Notes: generated by a model not told the origin, from the letters alone. A DNA stretch of 38,038 nucleotides from Candidatus Veblenbacteria bacterium (GCA_030700105.1 JAUYKG010000046.1:1-38038); one strand, 5' to 3'; positions 9,883-21,538 are shown, numbered from the stretch's first letter. Made by a program: numbers and translations.

Positions 9883-10572
9883 TTAACTTTTAGGCCCCCG
9901 ACCACCGCTCGGACGAGTAAGACTTATCGGATTCGACTGTGGGGCAACCTCACCGCGATTAATCCATACCTTCACCCCAATCACACCATAGGTCGTGCGG
10001 GCTCCAGTGCGCGAGTAATCAATATCCGCCCGCAGTGTGTGCAAGGGCACCTTACCCACACTGAGTTTCTCGCTGCGGGCGATCTCGGCGCCATTCAGCC
10101 TTCCGCCTACCATTACCTTTACCCCCAACGCTCCTGCTTTCATGGCCTGGTCCATGGCCTGCTTCATCACCCGCCGGAAAGGCATACGTCGCTCAAGTTC
10201 CAAGGCCATACCTTCCGCTACCACCTCGGCTGAAAGCATGGGGTTGGCCACCTCCTGAATGTTAAGCTGTAAACTGTCCCCTGGCTTTAAGAACTGCTGC
10301 TTAATAGCCTTCTTAAGCTCTTCCACCTGAGCCCCGCCACGGCCAATAACCATGCCGGGCTTAGCTGTTTGGATGTTCACGGTCAGGCTGGAAGCGCCGC
10401 GCTCTACCTCAATACCCGCCACCGAAGAGCCGCGGAGCTTGCCTTTAAGCCAGCGCCGTAGACGGATATCGGCCTTCAGCTGCTCACGGTAATTGCGGTT
10501 GGAGAACCAGCGCGACTTCCACGAGTAAATGACGCCGATGCGGAATATCTTAGGATGTACCTTCTGTCCCAT
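9883..10572 (-). CDS. rpsC: 30S ribosomal protein S3
   Basis: MGQKVHPKIFRIGVIYSWKSRWF; PGMVIGRGGAQVEEL; KVMVGGRLNGAEIAR. Confidence 0.97.
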   Translation of the reverse strand: MGQKVHPKIFRIGVIYSWKSRWFSNRNYREQLKADIRLRRWLKGKLRGSSVAGIEVERGASSLTVNIQTAKPGMVIGRGGAQVEELKKAIKQQFLKPGDSLQLNIQEVANPMLSAEVVAEGMALELERRMPFRRVMKQAMDQAMKAGALGVKVMVGGRLNGAEIARSEKLSVGKVPLHTLRADIDYSRTGARTTYGVIGVKVWINRGEVAPQSNPISLTRPSGGRGPKS

Positions 10573-10583
10573 AGTCGTTCAAT

Positions 10584-10940
10584 TTAGCGAGCGTGGCTCT
10601 TGGCGGCCGGTTTAACGTCGCTCACCACCAGCTTAATATGGGCGGTGGGGCGACGAATTGGATGAGCGGAACCGTGAGCCGCCGGGCGCCAGCGCTTAAG
10701 CACTTGGCCTTGCCCGACCTCAACACGCGTCAACCACAGCTCACTCTCTAGTTTATGATTGTTCTTAGCATTAGCGGCCGCCGAGCGCAAGAGCTTCGCC
10801 ACCGGCCGAGCCACACCCTGTGGCATGGCGTCCAGCTGGCGTAGCGCCTCAGTGAGCTTGCGTCCACGCACGAGATCTACAACCAGTTTGAGCTTACGGG
10901 GTGAAGCGCGCAGATTCATGAGTTTAGCACGTACTTCCAT
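10584..10940 (-). CDS. rplV: 50S ribosomal protein L22
   Basis: LRASPRKLKLVVDLVRGRKLTEAL; GSAHPIRRPTAHIKLVV. Confidence 0.96.
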   Translation of the reverse strand: MEVRAKLMNLRASPRKLKLVVDLVRGRKLTEALRQLDAMPQGVARPVAKLLRSAAANAKNNHKLESELWLTRVEVGQGQVLKRWRPAAHGSAHPIRRPTAHIKLVVSDVKPAAKSHAR

Positions 10941-10949
10941 ACTTCAAGA

Positions 10950-11288
10950 TTACTTAGCTGGTGCCTTAGGATCTGCCGGCGCTACCGGGGCTGCCGCCGC
11001 GGCCTGGGCTGCCGCCGCCTGCTCGCGCGCCATACGCCCGCCATGGCCACTGAATTTACGGGTGGGCGCGAACTCACCTAAACGGTGGCCTACCATATCC
11101 TCAACAATGAGCACTGGTAGATGTGCTCGGCCGTTGTGCACAGCAATGGTGTAGCCTACCATCTCAGGGGTAATGGTGGAATCCCGCGACCAGGTCTTCA
11201 CTATAGTTTTGTCGCCTGGCTTAACCCGGCTGAGCTTCTTTAAAAGCTTGGCGTCCACGAACGGTCCTTTTTTGAGGCTGCGTGACAT
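10950..11288 (-). CDS. rpsS: 30S ribosomal protein S19 with Ala/Pro-rich C-terminal extension
   Basis: [26 protein letters not shown] then [22 protein letters not shown]. Confidence 0.97.
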   Translation of the reverse strand: MSRSLKKGPFVDAKLLKKLSRVKPGDKTIVKTWSRDSTITPEMVGYTIAVHNGRAHLPVLIVEDMVGHRLGEFAPTRKFSGHGGRMAREQAAAAQAAAAAPVAPADPKAPAK

Positions 11289-11297
11289 AAAATATTG

Positions 11298-12134
11298 CTA
11301 GCGCTGCTTACGGCGGCGCGAAATGATAAAACGGTTGGAAGCCTTGTGGGCCCGACGCGTACGCACGCCTAGCGCCGGCTTGCCCCAAGGGGTCTTGGGG
11401 TGCTTCATACCAATGGGGTTGTGCCCTTCACCACCGCCATGGGGATGGTCAACCGGGTTCATGGCCTTACCGCGCACGGTGGGGCGGAAACCAAGGTGCC
11501 GCATCCGCCCGGCCTTGCCCAAGCGAACGTTGCTGTGATCCACGTTACCAACTTGCCCCACGGTGGCTAGGCACATCTCAGACACGCTACGGGTTTCGCC
11601 CGAAGGTAATTTCAAACGCGCCTGCCCGACTTCCAATGACATCAACGTGGCCCACGAACCGGCCGAGCGTACCATAACGCCACCCCGGCCCGGGCTAAGC
11701 TCTACATCGTGCACCTGCATGCCCGGCGGCACAAACTTTAAAGGTAAACGGTTGCCCACCTTAACCTCAATAGATTTCTGGGAAGACATCACCTGCTCGC
11801 CCACTTGCAAGCCTTCGGGGGCGATAACATAGCGCTTATCGCCGTCATGATAGTGCAAGAGGGCCAAATTAGCCGTGCGCGAGGGATCATATTCCAGAGC
11901 GGCCACACGCGCCGCCACGTCGAACTTGTCGCGCTTAAAATCGACCAGCCGCAACAGTCGCTTAGCGCCGCCGCCGCGGTGCCGCACGGTAATTTTACCC
12001 TGAGCGTTGCGCCCGCCACTCTTCCCAGCGCCACGCACCAAGCGCTTCTCCGGCCGCTTATTCGTAAGCTCGGCCTGCAGCACGCCAGCATGACGGCGGC
12101 CCGGAGTAATAGGTTGATAGAGTTTAACTGGCAT
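11298..12134 (-). CDS. rplB: 50S ribosomal protein L2
   Basis: [51 protein letters not shown]. Confidence 0.98.
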   Translation of the reverse strand: MPVKLYQPITPGRRHAGVLQAELTNKRPEKRLVRGAGKSGGRNAQGKITVRHRGGGAKRLLRLVDFKRDKFDVAARVAALEYDPSRTANLALLHYHDGDKRYVIAPEGLQVGEQVMSSQKSIEVKVGNRLPLKFVPPGMQVHDVELSPGRGGVMVRSAGSWATLMSLEVGQARLKLPSGETRSVSEMCLATVGQVGNVDHSNVRLGKAGRMRHLGFRPTVRGKAMNPVDHPHGGGEGHNPIGMKHPKTPWGKPALGVRTRRAHKASNRFIISRRRKQR

Positions 12135-12137
12135 AGC

Positions 12138-12491
12138 TTACATCCCTCGGCTAAGGTCTATGGTTTGTCCGGCGCCCAAACGCACCACCAAATGCCGGCG
12201 CGCCCGCTGGCGGCCCGCCGTGCGCCCCCGACGCACCACCTTGCCTGGCAAACTCACGCTATTCACTCCCAACACGCGCACACCAAAAACCGATTCCACC
12301 GCCCGCTTAATCTCCAACTTGGTTACCTGGCCTCGCACGGCGAATGTGTACTGTCCGCTCTGCTGTAAACGAGTCGCCTTCTCTGTTGCCACCGGCAACA
12401 AGGCTGCTCCCGCACGCAGCTGATAGGTAACAGCCGTGGGCTTCGCGCCCCGCTGTGGCGAAGGAGTCATTTTTTTGTTGAATAGCGCCAT
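12138..12491 (-). CDS. rplW: 50S ribosomal protein L23
   Basis: YTFAVRGQVTKLEIKRAVESVFGVRVLGVNSVSLPGKVVRRGR; operon position. Confidence 0.94.
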   Translation of the reverse strand: MALFNKKMTPSPQRGAKPTAVTYQLRAGAALLPVATEKATRLQQSGQYTFAVRGQVTKLEIKRAVESVFGVRVLGVNSVSLPGKVVRRGRTAGRQRARRHLVVRLGAGQTIDLSRGM

Positions 12492-12495
12492 ACGG

Positions 12496-13128
12496 TTACA
12501 CGAACTTTATAAGCTCGGCGGCTCCCGCTTGGGATACCAGCCAGCGTGGATAACGAAGACCATCGTAGGCATTGAACTCCCGCACTCCCATTACCTCAAC
12601 CTTGGGCAAATTCATCAACCCCCGTCGCAATGACTGCTCGGAAGAGGTTAAAAGCACGAGCGTACGCCGCCCCGACAATTTAAGATCCTTGAAGAGCGTA
12701 GCAAAAACCTTGGTTTTGTCGGCCTGCGGCAACTCGTTCACCACCGTTACCTTAGCCGAAGCGAGGTAATCCCCCACCACCATAGCCCGTGCCTGATTTT
12801 TCAGCTCACGCGGCAAACGCTGAGTATAGTTGCGGGTAGAACGCGGACCAAACACCACCCCACCACCCACCCATAATGGTGAACGGATAGAGCCGTGCCT
12901 GGCTCGCCCAGTACCCTTTTGACGCCATGGCTTCCGGCCGCCGCCAGCCACCTCGTCCCGTGTTTTAGTGTGCGCCGTGCCAGCGCGGCGGTTGGCCGCA
13001 TACGCCACCACCACCTGATGCACCAAACCGGATTTTAGGGAACGCGTGCGCACCGCCTCGGGCAACGCGAGCTCACGCACCGCTTCGCCCTGGGCATTCA
13101 CTACCGTAATGTGATCTGTGGTTGCCAT
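12496..13128 (-). CDS. rplD: 50S ribosomal protein L4
   Basis: RAGTAHTKTRDEVAGGGRKPWRQKGTGRARHGSIRSPLWVGGGVVFGP. Confidence 0.97.
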   Translation of the reverse strand: MATTDHITVVNAQGEAVRELALPEAVRTRSLKSGLVHQVVVAYAANRRAGTAHTKTRDEVAGGGRKPWRQKGTGRARHGSIRSPLWVGGGVVFGPRSTRNYTQRLPRELKNQARAMVVGDYLASAKVTVVNELPQADKTKVFATLFKDLKLSGRRTLVLLTSSEQSLRRGLMNLPKVEVMGVREFNAYDGLRYPRWLVSQAGAAELIKFV

Positions 13129-13146
13129 AGTATAATAGCTATAACT

Positions 13147-13758
13147 CTAAGCCGTGCGTATCACCAGTAAACCGCGCGGCGCGCCCGGTACCGCACCCTT
13201 AAGCCACAACTCATTCTGCTCGGGGTGCACTTCCACCACGGTAAGATTTTGAGCCGTCACACGCGCACCGCCCATACGGCCCGCCATACGCATACCCTTA
13301 CGCACGTGCTGTACACCGCCCGCGCCAATGGAACCAGGCATGCGGGCCTGATCTTTGTGGCCGTGCGAAGCCGGGTGCCCGTGGAAACCGTGCCGCTTCA
13401 CCACACCCTGGAAACCGCGCCCCTTGGACGTGCCTACCACGTCCACCACGTCGCCGGGCGCGAATTGCGTTACGTCCAGTACCTGACCCACGACAAACTC
13501 ACCCTCCGTCACACGAAATTCTTTCAGGTGCCTGAGGTTCTTCCCCACGGCCTTCAGGTGTCCGGCGCGCGCTTTGCTGGCCGGCGCTTTCACTTCGCCA
13601 AAACCAACCTGCACCGCACGGTAGCCGTTCTTGGCCTCATCCTTCACCTGCGTTACCACGCATGGGCCAGCCTTCAGCACAGTCACAGGCACCATCGTAC
13701 CATCTTCACGGAAGGTACGGGACATGTTTACCTTGTAAGCTAGAATGACCTTAGGCAT
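13147..13758 (-). CDS. rplC: 50S ribosomal protein L3
   Basis: MPKVILAYKVNMSRTFREDGTMVPVTVLKAGPCVVTQ; GTSKGRGFQGVVKRHGFHGHPASHGHK; start at 13758 rather than the ORF-track start 13947. Confidence 0.96.
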   Translation of the reverse strand: MPKVILAYKVNMSRTFREDGTMVPVTVLKAGPCVVTQVKDEAKNGYRAVQVGFGEVKAPASKARAGHLKAVGKNLRHLKEFRVTEGEFVVGQVLDVTQFAPGDVVDVVGTSKGRGFQGVVKRHGFHGHPASHGHKDQARMPGSIGAGGVQHVRKGMRMAGRMGGARVTAQNLTVVEVHPEQNELWLKGAVPGAPRGLLVIRTA

Positions 13759-13772
13759 AACGCGTGAGCTAA

Positions 13773-13825
13773 AAAACCATTCGCCGAACACTCTCTCGCA
13801 CCTCTCTGAATCGGCAAACGGTTTT
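13773..13825 (-). promoter_or_regulatory. 15-bp stem hairpin followed by a U-run in the rplC leader (attenuator or terminator-like)
   Basis: Minus-strand RNA AAAACCGUUUGCCGA / UCGGCGAAUGGUUUU pairs at all 15 positions, two as G-U, then UU; 23-nt loop. Confidence 0.65.
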
Positions 13826-13972
13826 ACTGAACATACGAATAGGGAAGGTGGGTGATAAAAGTGAGTGAGTACTCCAGATGCTCCGAGTGCGGGCTGTCGC
13901 AGGTTTCCACCTATAGGGCGGACCGTGCGCGATGCTGGCACGAGCATGAACTGAGTAAAAAGGATAAGGTAG

Positions 13973-14338
13973 TTACATTTTTATCTCTACGTCGACGCCG
14001 GCAGGCAAATTTAAGTTGGTTAAGGCGTCGATGGTCTTGGCGGTTGGTTCCATGATGTCCAGGAGGCGCTTGTGCACGCGCATTTCGTACTGTTCCTGGG
14101 AATTCTTATCGATGAACGAAGAGCGGATAACACTGTAACGAGAACGCTCAGTGGGCAAGGGTATCGGCCCCACCACCTGGGCGTTGGTCCTCACCGCGGT
14201 CTCCAAGATGGTGCGCACGGCTTGGTCGATAATCTTGTGGTCGTACGCCCGAATGCGGATACGAAGGCGTGAACGAACTTCTTCCTCTGCTGGCGCAGCA
14301 GTTGCTTTTGTTTTGTGCTCAACCTTAGCTGTGCTCAT
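13973..14338 (-). CDS. rpsJ: 30S ribosomal protein S10
   Basis: [71 protein letters not shown]. Confidence 0.98.
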   Translation of the reverse strand: MSTAKVEHKTKATAAPAEEEVRSRLRIRIRAYDHKIIDQAVRTILETAVRTNAQVVGPIPLPTERSRYSVIRSSFIDKNSQEQYEMRVHKRLLDIMEPTAKTIDALTNLNLPAGVDVEIKM

Positions 14339-14367
14339 GCCACGCGGATTACTTGAATACTGAAAGA

Positions 14368-15570
14368 TTACTTAATAATCTTACTCACTACGCCCGAGGC
14401 CACAGTGTGGCCACCCTCGCGAATGGCGAAACGAATCTTTTCCTCCAACGCCACTGGGGTAATGAGCTTTACGGTAACTTTCACATTATCGCCCGGCATC
14501 ACCATTTCGGCGCCCTCGGGTAAACCAACCTCGCCCGTTACGTCGGTAGTGCGGATGTAGAACTGAGGCTTGTAGCCCTTGACGAACGGCGTGTGACGGC
14601 CGCCCTCTTCTTTGGACAGCACGTACACCTCGGCCTCGAACTCGGTGTGTGGCGTTACGCTACCTGGCTTGGCCACCACCTGGCCGCGCTCCACATCATC
14701 CTTCTTCAAACCACGCAGGAGCAGCCCGGCGTTATCACCGGCGCGGCCCTCGTCCAGAGACTTGTTGAACATCTCGATGCCGGTAATCACGGTCTTCTGG
14801 GTATCTTTAATACCAACGACCTCAACTTCATCGTTCACCTTAATAATGCCGCGCTCAATACGACCGGTTACCACTGTACCACGGCCTTCGATGGAGAAAA
14901 TGTCCTCCACCGGCATGAGAAACGGCTTATCGATATCACGCACGGGCTCGGGGATGTACTCATCCAAAACCTTCACCAACTCAAGGATCTGCTTAACCGA
15001 TTCGTCATCTACCTTGCCAGCCTTGGCCGCTTCCAGCGCCTTCAAGGCGCTACCGCGGATAATGGGGGTTTTATCGCCCGGAAATTCGTACTTCTTCAAC
15101 AGGTCGCGCACTTCCTCTTCCACCAGGTCCACCAGGTCTTTTTCGTCCACCATATCAATCTTGTTCAGGAAAACCACAATGTAAGGCACGCCAACCTGAC
15201 GAGCCAACAGAATGTGCTCGCGCGTTTGCGGCATAGGGCCGTCGGCGGCGGACACCACCAAAATGGCGCCATCCATCTGCGCCGCGCCCGTGATCATGTT
15301 TTTCACGTAGTCGGCGTGGCCCGGACAATCCACGTGAGCATAGTGCCTAACGTCCGATTCGTACTCAACGTGAGCGGTGTTAATGGTGATACCGCGCGCC
15401 TTTTCTTCCGGCGCGTTATCAATTTGGTCCACGCTCTTGTCTTGGGACTTGTGCCCGGTAAGCTTAAGCACCTGCAGTAGGGCTGCGGTGAGCGTGGTTT
15501 TGCCGTGGTCAACGTGGCCAATCGTACCTACGTTGATGTGCGGCTTAGAACGATCAAATTTCTCTGCCAT
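14368..15570 (-). CDS. tuf: Elongation factor Tu
   Basis: [46 protein letters not shown]. Confidence 0.99.
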   Translation of the reverse strand: MAEKFDRSKPHINVGTIGHVDHGKTTLTAALLQVLKLTGHKSQDKSVDQIDNAPEEKARGITINTAHVEYESDVRHYAHVDCPGHADYVKNMITGAAQMDGAILVVSAADGPMPQTREHILLARQVGVPYIVVFLNKIDMVDEKDLVDLVEEEVRDLLKKYEFPGDKTPIIRGSALKALEAAKAGKVDDESVKQILELVKVLDEYIPEPVRDIDKPFLMPVEDIFSIEGRGTVVTGRIERGIIKVNDEVEVVGIKDTQKTVITGIEMFNKSLDEGRAGDNAGLLLRGLKKDDVERGQVVAKPGSVTPHTEFEAEVYVLSKEEGGRHTPFVKGYKPQFYIRTTDVTGEVGLPEGAEMVMPGDNVKVTVKLITPVALEEKIRFAIREGGHTVASGVVSKIIK

Positions 15571-15611
15571 GGTTTCAGTCTCCTTAACTCCTGCCGCCCG
15601 ACCCTCCTGAG

Positions 15612-15640
15612 CACCCCCGTAAGCGAACTTAACGGGGTGG
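15612..15640 (-). promoter_or_regulatory. UUCG-capped hairpin in the tuf 5' leader
   Basis: Minus strand CACCCCGTTAAG-TTCG-CTTACGGGGGTG. Confidence 0.5.
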
Positions 15641-15710
15641 CAAATTGGGGTAACCTGGGGCTAACTAGGACAGCTAAATATTTAAGGTTTAATGGGTTAT
15701 GGGTAAAAAA

Positions 15711-15739
15711 ATAACAGTAAAAACACGATAATCTGGCAA
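15711..15739 (-). promoter_or_regulatory. Candidate sigma70-type promoter for tuf
   Basis: Minus strand TTGCCA-N17-TGTTAT. Confidence 0.4.
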
Positions 15740-15823
15740 ATGAGCTTGTTCACCGTAGCACGGGCGCAGTCGTTTGGCAAGGGGACTCACGAAATTGACT
15801 TTTCCCCACCTTTTACACCCAGA

Positions 15824-16108
15824 CTAGAGCGGCTCGGGAAAGTACTGGTCATCATCAGTCACCCCTCCTTGGAGCGGGTCTACTAGTTCCACTGTCGGGG
15901 CAACTGGCTTGGCCTCAAGTTGGGGTTTATCTTGGCTAACAATAGCGGATTTGGCTGGTCCGCGCTTAGGAGCCCCCTGCACCAACCGTTCATACTCTGA
16001 AAGCGGCACCACCACCAAAGGTTCACGCCCGGGCAATACCAGCACGGGCCGCTCGCCGCGGTTCATGAACACGCGATTTAGCTGTTCTAGATCAATAAGG
16101 GCTGGCAT
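15824..16108 (-). CDS. Small protein (94 aa), Phd/YefM antitoxin-like N-terminus, acidic/Pro-rich tail
   Basis: RPVLVLPGREPLVVVPLSEYERLVQ resembles the Phd/YefM fold; no toxin partner adjacent. Confidence 0.55.
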   Translation of the reverse strand: MPALIDLEQLNRVFMNRGERPVLVLPGREPLVVVPLSEYERLVQGAPKRGPAKSAIVSQDKPQLEAKPVAPTVELVDPLQGGVTDDDQYFPEPL

Positions 16109-16125
16109 AATATGCGCCTCTGCAC

Positions 16126-18210
<2,085 letters not shown>

Positions 18211-18238
18211 ACGAAAAAATCAAAAATAAAAAATGACT

Positions 18239-18697
18239 CTAGTTTACACTTCTGGAACGTAGATCTTCAATTAACGTAGTTATCCGCTGCTCTTTACCTT
18301 CTTCCCAACGCTTCCTCTTTAAATCCCACTGATAATTGTCGGCAGCTGTTTCATGCCAATCAGGATGAAAATAATCTGCTGCCAGTTCTGCTATACCTTT
18401 TAAATACTGTTCATCAGGCTCTAAACCGGTTCTGTACGTTAAATAAATCTGCTCGGCTAAACCATGTATAGCCGACAATTTATCTTCTGTAGTACGTTCT
18501 GCCCGCTCACGCTCGTTCTCTATGCCGCGTTGGTGCTTCGCTTGCCAGCTCTTATCCTCCGGTGACGGAATATCTGGAATCCTTGCGGGTGCATCTGCAC
18601 TAATGAGCAAGGAATCTATTAACAAATGGAGTATTTGCAAATGCTCGTCGCTGACCTCAGGCCCAGGTAACTTCTCTGCCATACCCTTACTCTTCAC
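18239..18697 (-). CDS. Hypothetical protein (152 aa) inserted between rpsG and fusA
   Basis: Intact ORF in str operon; no family recognised. Confidence 0.65.
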   Translation of the reverse strand: MKSKGMAEKLPGPEVSDEHLQILHLLIDSLLISADAPARIPDIPSPEDKSWQAKHQRGIENERERAERTTEDKLSAIHGLAEQIYLTYRTGLEPDEQYLKGIAELAADYFHPDWHETAADNYQWDLKRKRWEEGKEQRITTLIEDLRSRSVN

Positions 18698-18712
18698 TCT
18701 ATTCTCCTACTG

Positions 18713-19180
18713 CTACGCGAAATGGGCAAAGGCACGGTTGGCCTCGGCCATGCGGTGCACATCCATCTTCTTCTTAATGGCGTCGCCCTCGTTCTTGGAC
18801 GCCAGCACCAGCTCCTCGGCCAGCTTTAAGTGCATGGGCCTCCCCTTTTTGCCGTTGGCCGCCTCAATGAGCCAGCGGAAAGCCAGGGCCTGCCGCCTGT
18901 CACCGCGCACCTCCACCGGCACTTGGTAGTTGGCACCGCCCACGCGCCGTGATTTCACTTCCACCTGAGGCGCCACATTCTTCAAGGCTAATTCAAAGAC
19001 GTCCCGCGGGTCCTCCTTAGTCTTCTCGTGCACCACGTCAAACGCCTGGTACACTATCTTGCGCGCCACAGTCTTCTTGCCCCGCTCCATAATTTTGTTT
19101 ATAAACTTGGCCACCAGTACGCTCTGGTACTGTGGGTCGGGGAGAATAACACGCCGGGGTGCTTGCTTTTTGCCTCGCAT
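18713..19180 (-). CDS. rpsG: 30S ribosomal protein S7
   Basis: [47 protein letters not shown]. Confidence 0.98.
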   Translation of the reverse strand: MRGKKQAPRRVILPDPQYQSVLVAKFINKIMERGKKTVARKIVYQAFDVVHEKTKEDPRDVFELALKNVAPQVEVKSRRVGGANYQVPVEVRGDRRQALAFRWLIEAANGKKGRPMHLKLAEELVLASKNEGDAIKKKMDVHRMAEANRAFAHFA

Positions 19181-19184
19181 AAGG

Positions 19185-19598
19185 TTACTTCTTCTTTACG
19201 CCGTACAAACTGCGGCCTTGTTTACGGTTCTCCACGCCCGTTGTGTCGTACACGCCGCGCACAATGTGATAGCGCACGCCTGGCAAATCCTTCACGCGGC
19301 CGCCGCGGATCATAACAATGGAGTGCTCCTGTAGGTTGTGCCCCACACCCGGAATGTAGGCTGTTACCTCCATACCGTTGGAAAGCCTCACGCGGGCGAT
19401 CTTGCGCAGAGCCGAGTTCGGCTTTTTGGGGGTCATAGTAGTTACCTTAAGACAAACCCCGCGCTTGAACGGGCTGCCTTTGGGCAGGTCGGTGCGCAGG
19501 CGCTTCTCGGTGTTCAAAACCGGTTCCAGAGCCGGGGTTTTGGACTTACGCCCTGCGCTCTTGCGGCTGTGCCGGACAAGCTGGTTAATAGTTGGCAT
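19185..19598 (-). CDS. rpsL: 30S ribosomal protein S12
   Basis: [70 protein letters not shown]. Confidence 0.99.
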   Translation of the reverse strand: MPTINQLVRHSRKSAGRKSKTPALEPVLNTEKRLRTDLPKGSPFKRGVCLKVTTMTPKKPNSALRKIARVRLSNGMEVTAYIPGVGHNLQEHSIVMIRGGRVKDLPGVRYHIVRGVYDTTGVENRKQGRSLYGVKKK

Positions 19599-19701
19599 TC
19601 GCTAGGTATAAAAAAATAGGGTTTAGTTCCGCGTCGGAGTGTACCAAGTAGCCCAGTTGCCGTCAAGTCCCAGCTCAGCCACGAATCTGTTCGGCCAAAA
19701 T

Positions 19702-19733
19702 AAAAAAGCCCCGCATTATAGAAATTACGGGGC
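19702..19733 (-). terminator. Rho-independent terminator (minus strand)
   Basis: GCCCCG...CGGGGC stem then TTTTTTATTTT on minus strand, downstream of the 123-aa ORF. Confidence 0.7.
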
Positions 19734-19753
19734 CTTATTCACTTACAAAAATT

Positions 19754-20125
19754 TCAGCCGGATGCCTTCTCGGCTAACTGGAGGCCTTCAACTTTCGCAG
19801 GATTAAGGTTGTTTCCGTGCCCGCGCGGAGAAAAAATGATGGCATCACCCGTAACCAGGGTAAAACACAAACGGCTATCACCAAGCCCAATAACGGCTCC
19901 AATCCACAAGGAAGCACGGTAATTCAGTTCATTGGCCTTAACCCACTGCTTCGGTATCGGGGGGTAACTTTCTCCTTTGGCTACCCAAGCCCACGTAACG
20001 TGGAGCTCGCCATCCTCCACTGTGACAGCGGCAATTTCTCCGCAGTAAATGTACCCCTCTTTGCTGTTCTGAACCTCCATCTGCCCGCCAGCGTATGGGG
20101 CGAGTAATTCTGTTGTTATTTTCAT
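19754..20125 (-). CDS. Hypothetical protein (123 aa)
   Basis: Intact ORF with AAAGGAG SD upstream of ATG and a terminator downstream. Confidence 0.65.
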   Translation of the reverse strand: MKITTELLAPYAGGQMEVQNSKEGYIYCGEIAAVTVEDGELHVTWAWVAKGESYPPIPKQWVKANELNYRASLWIGAVIGLGDSRLCFTLVTGDAIIFSPRGHGNNLNPAKVEGLQLAEKASG

Positions 20126-20215
20126 AGCATCTCCTTTCCAAGAGAATGTTTTGTTAATGTGTTATTTAATTCCTTTTTCGCAACCTTAATATATGGGGGT
20201 CCAAAAGTCAATACC

Positions 20216-20236
20216 AAAAACCGCCACCTAGGGCGG
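20216..20236 (-). terminator. Terminator-like hairpin (minus strand)
   Basis: Minus strand CCGCCCTAGGTGGCGG followed by TTTTTGG. Confidence 0.5.
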
Positions 20237-20342
20237 CAGATACGCATCTACCTGCGGCAGACAGGACTTGTTACGTAACTAATTACGTAATCCTAACTTG
20301 GCCTTGTAAAACGACACTCGAGAAATAATTAGTTATGGCGGC

Positions 20343-20882
20343 TTAGGTTTTAACTCCGCAGCTCTTTAAAACCTGTATGAATTGTTCTGCAACCTGGTGG
20401 GGAGTAGCAGAAGAAGTATCAATAATAGGCTCACCAAAGCTCTCCGCCTGTTTACGTAAAAATTTCAGCCAATTTTTCATGTCTTCGCTAGCAAGCCAAG
20501 CCTGTTGCCTCCCGTCAACTAACCTTTTTACCATTATCTCCTGCCCGCAATCTATCAAAACTATCTTATATTTCTTAAAGCTCTGTATTGCAAAACCGGC
20601 TTTTATAAATTCAAGGTTTGCCTGGCCATCCATAATTATTACTTCTTTGTCCAAAAAAGCCGTAACCATTTTATTTATCCACTCGTAGGTCTTAGTGCGT
20701 TGCCAATTTTCTGCTGAACCATATTCTTTAATCATTTCCTCTGTAGAAGGAACATCCATGGAATCGAACTTTAAAAATTCCCAATTTTTTCTATCAGAAA
20801 ATTTTAGTTTCAAGTTATCTAGCAGGGTAGTCTTACCCACGCCCGAGGCACCAGTTATAAAAATTATGAGCTTGCTGTTCAT
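20343..20882 (-). CDS. P-loop nucleotide/nucleoside kinase-like ATPase (AAA_33-type)
   Basis: IIFITGASGVGKTTLLDNL Walker A; LIDCGQEIMVKRL. Confidence 0.75.
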   Translation of the reverse strand: MNSKLIIFITGASGVGKTTLLDNLKLKFSDRKNWEFLKFDSMDVPSTEEMIKEYGSAENWQRTKTYEWINKMVTAFLDKEVIIMDGQANLEFIKAGFAIQSFKKYKIVLIDCGQEIMVKRLVDGRQQAWLASEDMKNWLKFLRKQAESFGEPIIDTSSATPHQVAEQFIQVLKSCGVKT

Positions 20883-20911
20883 AAATAGTTTTCAGGCCCT
20901 GAAGTCGGGGC

Positions 20912-21238
20912 TCATTTTACTTCTTCCCACTCCCCTGTTTCAGATTTGTATACCACAATTTTATCTCCACCCACTGCCATTTCACCCTGGTAATACACAC
21001 GGTAAATCGCAGATTCTGATGCCTCGTTATGGTTTGGAAACCTTCCTTTCCTCATGTACTCATATTGGATAATTTCACCCTGCTCTTCACTTGCGCCTTT
21101 TACTTCAAGCAAATAGAGCCCTTGTTCGTCAAATAATTCACGTACGAGTACGGGGTTTTCTACAAAACGAGAAATGACTTCTAACACTTCTTCTTTTGTT
21201 AGTATCCGTTCCGGGCCCTTTTCAATTCCGTTTTCCAT
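20912..21238 (-). CDS. Hypothetical protein (108 aa)
   Basis: Intact ORF; no family recognised. Confidence 0.6.
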   Translation of the reverse strand: MENGIEKGPERILTKEEVLEVISRFVENPVLVRELFDEQGLYLLEVKGASEEQGEIIQYEYMRKGRFPNHNEASESAIYRVYYQGEMAVGGDKIVVYKSETGEWEEVK

Positions 21239-21388
21239 TACTCAATTATATGAGCGCTAAAATTATTTACGAGCCTGATGGAACGGTGTTCGAACAATTA
21301 TTCAGGAGAATTTTACTAATTTATATTCTGCAACCTGAATATGGCTCTCTGGCATGAAGCTGGGACCAGCAATCGAACTCAAGGAGTT

Positions 21389-21538
21389 TTAAGAATGGAA
21401 TTTTTTCTGTAAATTTCGCTTATACTTATGCGTTTGCTTCCTGGCTTCCAGCATAAGCCGCTTTATCTCTAGCCGCTTCTTGGTTTTGTGAGAGCGTGAT
21501 TTTTTGCCCTTGCCAATACCGGTATCTCTTTTTGCCAT
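21389..21538 (-). CDS. Very basic 49-aa small protein (not in supplied ORF track)
   Basis: Manual translation MAKRDTGIGKGKKSRSHKTKKRLEIKRLMLEARKQTHKYKRNLQKKFHS*. Confidence 0.55.
   Translation of the reverse strand: MAKRDTGIGKGKKSRSHKTKKRLEIKRLMLEARKQTHKYKRNLQKKFHS

Noticed and set aside
13759-13947. N-terminal extension of L3 in the ORF track
   Set aside because: The conserved L3 start is at 13758; the upstream part overlaps the hairpin leader and has no L3 similarity.
14593-15480. 295-aa plus-strand ORF antisense to tuf
   Set aside because: Fully overlaps the highly conserved EF-Tu gene; composition (His/Val rich) is typical of antisense frame artefacts in GC-biased codons.
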